This document shows positions 12,746 through 15,187 of a stretch of 15,187 nucleotides of DNA, piece after piece (positions within the stretch are counted from its first letter, which is position 1; every line of letters begins with the position of its first letter). The translations under genes were made by a program, and so were the position numbers. This stretch comes from Candidatus Pacearchaeota archaeon (lineage in GTDB: Archaea; Nanobdellota; Nanobdellia; Pacearchaeales; GW2011-AR1): contig WJLC01000050.1 in NCBI GenBank assembly GCA_014728745.1, forward strand, positions 1 through 15,187. The letters are read 5' to 3'. A model generated the notes under the pieces. The model saw only the letters and a list, made by a program, of their open reading frames with translations. It had not been told where the DNA came from and ran no database searches.

Positions 12746-12854
12746 CCTTATGACTACTCAAAATTTCAACAATTCAACAACAAGATTTTTAACTAAATTC
12801 CAAGTCGTAAAATAAATAAAATACAAAAAATAACACCTTAAAATTTAAGATAAA

Positions 12855-14210
12855 ATGCTGAACAAATTTGTTTACCACGTGAAAAGTCTTTTGAAAAAGC
12901 CGTTTAAGATAGGCCTTATTACTTACAGATATCCTGGAGAAAGTCCAACAAATACAGGTGTTGGGATCCACTGCCATTATCTGTCAAGAGAATTAGCTAA
13001 GCTTGGATGTGAGGTACATGTTTTTTGTTTTGGAAAAGGAAGATTTAACAAAAAAGAATATGTTGGAGATGGAAGACTAGTTATTCATAGAATTGACACA
13101 AGTGTTCCTGAAATAAATTCAGATGAGTATCTGAGAAGATGGCTTTCAGGATTTATTTTTGATAATAAGGTAATGGAAGCAGTTGTTAAAGAGCATTCTA
13201 AAGAGGAATTTGACCTTATACACAGCAACGGAAGATTAATAGGAGGGATATTTGTATCTAAATATTTAGGAAATATAAAATGGATAAACACAATACATTC
13301 TTTAGAAAAAAACAGACTCAGATTCATGCCAGATGAAGAGAAAAAATATGCAAATGTGTTTAAATGGATGGAAAATACAATACAGCATGCAGACTCAATA
13401 GTTGCTGTTTCTCAGACACTTAAAGAAGAAATACTTGGGGGTTATTCTGTTAAAGAGAAAAAGGTTTTTCACATACCAAATGGTGTTGATAGAGAGATTT
13501 TCAAGCCAGATAATACTATTCCAGAGCAAAAAAAGGTATTGTATGTTGGAAGATTTAATTTTGAAAAAGGAATTGACTTGCTTCCAAGAATCATTAATAC
13601 TGTTCTTCACAATGACAAGGAATTGAAGTTTGAAGTTATTGCTTCAGACAAAAATCTGCAAGAGCAGCTTTTAAAAGTTAAAAAACAATTTGAAATGCTT
13701 GAAAAAAAATATCCTAAGAGATTTATCTGGGAAAGAAATATATTGGGCAGAGAAGAACTTGCTAAAAAATACAATGAAAGTATAATGCTTATCCAGCCTT
13801 CATTATATGAAGCATTTGGAATGACTGTTTTAGAAGCAATGTCATGTGGTAAGGCTGTTATTGTGTCAGACAAAGGAGCACTTGCAGAAGTTGTGGATAA
13901 TGCAGGAATTGTTGTTCCGTTGAATACAAAATCATTTTCAAAAGCTATACTAAAGCTTGCAAAAGACTACAAATTAAGAGAAAGATATGGAAGAAGAGGA
14001 ATTGAAAGAGCCGATAATTTCTCATGGGAAACAATAGGAAAGCAAACATTTGAGTTGTACAAGGTTGTCACAGGAAAAACAAATGAAGAGCTTCCAGAAA
14101 AGCATAAAAGAGTCCATGAAGGATTAAAAAATTTAGAAGAATTGCATAAAAGCAAAGAAGAGAAAGATATGGAAGTAGGAGATGTAAAAATCCCAACAAA
14201 CAAAACTTAA
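12855..14210 (+). CDS. GT4 family glycosyltransferase (GT-B fold)
   Basis: 451 residues. The N-terminal acceptor domain shows IGLITYRYPGESPTNTGVG (19-37), the Gly-rich nucleotide-sugar loop typical of glycogen-synthase-like enzymes, and HYLSRELAKLGCEVHVF. The C-terminal donor domain has VLYVGRFNFEKGIDLL (228-243), IPNGVD (207-212) and the EX7E motif E319 to E327 in YEAFGMTVLEAMSCG. It moves a sugar from a nucleotide donor with retention of configuration; acceptor unknown. A basic short N-terminus (KSLLKKPFK) may touch the membrane. The last 40 residues are a charged helical extension. An in-frame stop lies three codons before the ATG, fixing the start to 12855 or inside. Forms a likely unit with the next gene (31-nt gap). 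Confidence 0.92.
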   Translation: MLNKFVYHVKSLLKKPFKIGLITYRYPGESPTNTGVGIHCHYLSRELAKLGCEVHVFCFGKGRFNKKEYVGDGRLVIHRIDTSVPEINSDEYLRRWLSGFIFDNKVMEAVVKEHSKEEFDLIHSNGRLIGGIFVSKYLGNIKWINTIHSLEKNRLRFMPDEEKKYANVFKWMENTIQHADSIVAVSQTLKEEILGGYSVKEKKVFHIPNGVDREIFKPDNTIPEQKKVLYVGRFNFEKGIDLLPRIINTVLHNDKELKFEVIASDKNLQEQLLKVKKQFEMLEKKYPKRFIWERNILGREELAKKYNESIMLIQPSLYEAFGMTVLEAMSCGKAVIVSDKGALAEVVDNAGIVVPLNTKSFSKAILKLAKDYKLRERYGRRGIERADNFSWETIGKQTFELYKVVTGKTNEELPEKHKRVHEGLKNLEELHKSKEEKDMEVGDVKIPTNKT

Positions 14211-14241
14211 AAACCCCTAAAACATACTTATTTTATAAAAA

Positions 14242-14817
14242 ATGGTACTTTATGATGTTCTTGAAGAAATAACTCTTGATGAGTTAATACTAAGAGGTTT
14301 TTTTGCTCTTGGAATAATTATTATTGGTGTTTTAATAGGAAAGATAGTTGATTTTATTCTAAGAAAAATCTCTGAAAAGTCTGAATTAAACAAACATGTT
14401 AAAAGAAGCTTTATTGACTTGACACTTTTAATTATCAGGTGGTCTATATACATAATAGCAGTCAATATTGCAATAAAACAACTTGGAATTCCGATAATCA
14501 CAGATTATCTCTCAATGTTTTTAATAACAATTCCAACATTTGTAGGGGGCTTGCTGTTGATAGTGTTTGGATTTGCCTTAGCATTTTACTTGAAAAAGAT
14601 TATAAAAAACTCAGAAACAAAAGGATGGGAGTTTGTTTCTCAGCTAGTGTTTTACTTCACCTTAGCAGTATTTGGAATATATTCTATGAGAATTGCATTA
14701 GAACCAATAGCAGAAACTGCAAGAAATTCAATAATCATAATTTCATTCACACTCTGCCTTGCAGGAGCAATTTATTATACAGTTAGTAGAGAATTAAAAA
14801 AACAACATGCATCTTAA
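14242..14817 (+). CDS. MscS-like transmembrane protein without beta domain
   Basis: 191 residues with about five hydrophobic helices: 16-38, 60-82, 88-116, 130-150 and 158-181. The start, RGFFALGIIIIGVLIGKIVDFILRK, then a charged turn and a second helix ending in IKQLGIP, resembles the conserved transmembrane helix repeat found in small mechanosensitive channel homologs. The soluble MscS beta domain that normally follows the pore helix is missing. Thus it is either a reduced member, a partner subunit, or a protein of other function. Close spacing to the glycosyltransferase and the next small gene suggests co-transcription. Confidence 0.65.
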   Translation: MVLYDVLEEITLDELILRGFFALGIIIIGVLIGKIVDFILRKISEKSELNKHVKRSFIDLTLLIIRWSIYIIAVNIAIKQLGIPIITDYLSMFLITIPTFVGGLLLIVFGFALAFYLKKIIKNSETKGWEFVSQLVFYFTLAVFGIYSMRIALEPIAETARNSIIIISFTLCLAGAIYYTVSRELKKQHAS

Positions 14818-14838
14818 TGTTGCAATAAGATATTAAAA

Positions 14839-14994
14839 ATGTCAGGACAAAAATTACTTGATTATCAAAGACAAGGAATATTTCTTTTAATTGCTGCAGC
14901 CCTTATCTGGGCTCCAATCCCATATATTCCAGGAGAAACAATAGGAGCTTTGATTGTTTTAATACTTGGAATTTATAATATTGTTCTTGCTTAA
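14839..14994 (+). CDS. Small two-helix membrane protein (51 aa)
   Basis: ATG 14839 to TAA 14992-14994 encodes 51 residues. After a short polar N-terminus (MSGQKLLDYQRQG) come two hydrophobic segments, 14-27 (IFLLIAAALIWAPI) and 35-51, with a Pro-rich hinge (PIPYIPGE) between. It has no soluble domain and is not recognised. The 21-nt gap to the preceding membrane protein gene and the lack of a separate TATA box suggest an operon, so it may work with that protein. Existence is supported by open frame, hydrophobic pattern and position only. Confidence 0.6.
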   Translation: MSGQKLLDYQRQGIFLLIAAALIWAPIPYIPGETIGALIVLILGIYNIVLA

Positions 14995-15010
14995 AAGATA
15001 TTAAATATTA

Positions 15011-15022
15011 TTTTTTAAAAAA
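15011..15022. terminator. Bidirectional T6/A6 terminator
   Basis: TTTTTTAAAAAA lies in the gap between two convergent genes, and gives a T-run on each strand after each stop codon. Confidence 0.5.
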
Positions 15023-15046
15023 GCAGACCTATTGCCTATTAATCTT

Positions 15047-15187
15047 TTATATTTTATATAAATAAACATCCTTTTCTGCAATCTTATCCGGCTTCCATTT
15101 AGGGAACTTCCAGTGGTAAGAAACAATCCTAGAGCCATTTTCAAGCTCTCTCTGAAGCTTTTTCTTGAGTTTATCCATAATTGTAGG
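15047..15187 (-). CDS. Methyltransferase-like protein, C-terminal fragment
   Basis: The minus-strand frame is open from the window edge to TAA at 15049-15047 and gives 46 residues. The visible end (MDKLKKKLQRELENG, then RIVSYHWKFPKWKPDK, then DVYLYKI) matches the last strands of class I SAM-dependent methyltransferases of the archaeal type, where a helix with a basic face is followed by SRIVSYxxxFPxWKP and a terminal VYLYKI strand. The SAM site lies outside the window, so neither activity nor target can be judged. It is a fragment because the frame does not start here; the internal ATG is part of the helix, not a start. Confidence 0.65.
   Translation of the reverse strand, partial: PTIMDKLKKKLQRELENGSRIVSYHWKFPKWKPDKIAEKDVYLYKI

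Noticed and set aside
12750..12815. 21-codon frame after the second oxidoreductase
   Set aside because: Low-complexity Asn/Thr sequence, too close to the only TATA candidate to be its product, no Shine-Dalgarno.
1..15187. CRISPR arrays, insertion sequences, integrases or phage genes
   Set aside because: No regularly spaced repeats, transposase motifs or terminal inverted repeats were seen; the only notable repeats lie in the Lys tail.

Overview
The window looks like a chromosomal piece of an AT-rich archaeon, most likely a DPANN lineage (Woesearchaeota/Pacearchaeota-like). The reasons are a group II chaperonin (thermosome) gene, a tRNA-Tyr split by an intron with a clear bulge-helix-bulge junction, TATA boxes about 25 nt before the start codon of most genes (leaderless transcripts), many short single-gene units, and a 167-aa protein of a type I recall from Pacearchaeota/Woesearchaeota genomes. 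The phylum placement is inference; no rRNA is present.

Layout. 1-180 is the end of an EamA-type transporter, convergent with the thermosome gene (186-1823, minus). A divergent promoter region separates the thermosome from a CBS-pair/zinc-ribbon protein (1923-2480). Then come a conserved hypothetical (2577-3080), a secreted/anchored Ig-like protein (3139-4557), a HAD phosphatase (4640-5344), the intron-containing tRNA-Tyr (5514-5696) with a hairpin terminator, a 59-aa zinc-ribbon protein (5830-6009), a 52-aa two-helix membrane protein on the minus strand (6071-6229), an LPG-synthase-TM/flippase-like protein (6327-7346), a small basic membrane protein (7376-7726) and a 30-aa highly acidic microprotein (7806-7898). 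On the minus strand lie a membrane-anchored metzincin protease with a CARDB-like domain (8022-8945) and a 157-aa Glu/Gln-rich disordered protein (9022-9495).

The right part runs on the plus strand: two neighbouring divergent Gfo/Idh/MocA oxidoreductase paralogs (9674-11197 with an extraordinary Lys/Ser tail, and 11418-12731), a GT4 glycosyltransferase (12855-14210), an MscS-like transmembrane protein without a visible channel beta domain (14242-14817) and a 51-aa two-helix protein (14839-14994). The window ends in the C-terminus of a methyltransferase-like protein on the minus strand (15047-15187).

How genes may work together. The oxidoreductases and glycosyltransferase suggest sugar or glycan modification; the flippase-like protein, Ig-like protein and metzincin are envelope functions; the others are housekeeping. 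The most unusual features are the 80-residue polycationic tail on one oxidoreductase, encoded head-to-head with a polyanionic disordered protein, and the two acidic-protein genes, which alone in the window carry a Shine-Dalgarno motif, in the shared context AAATGAGGT.
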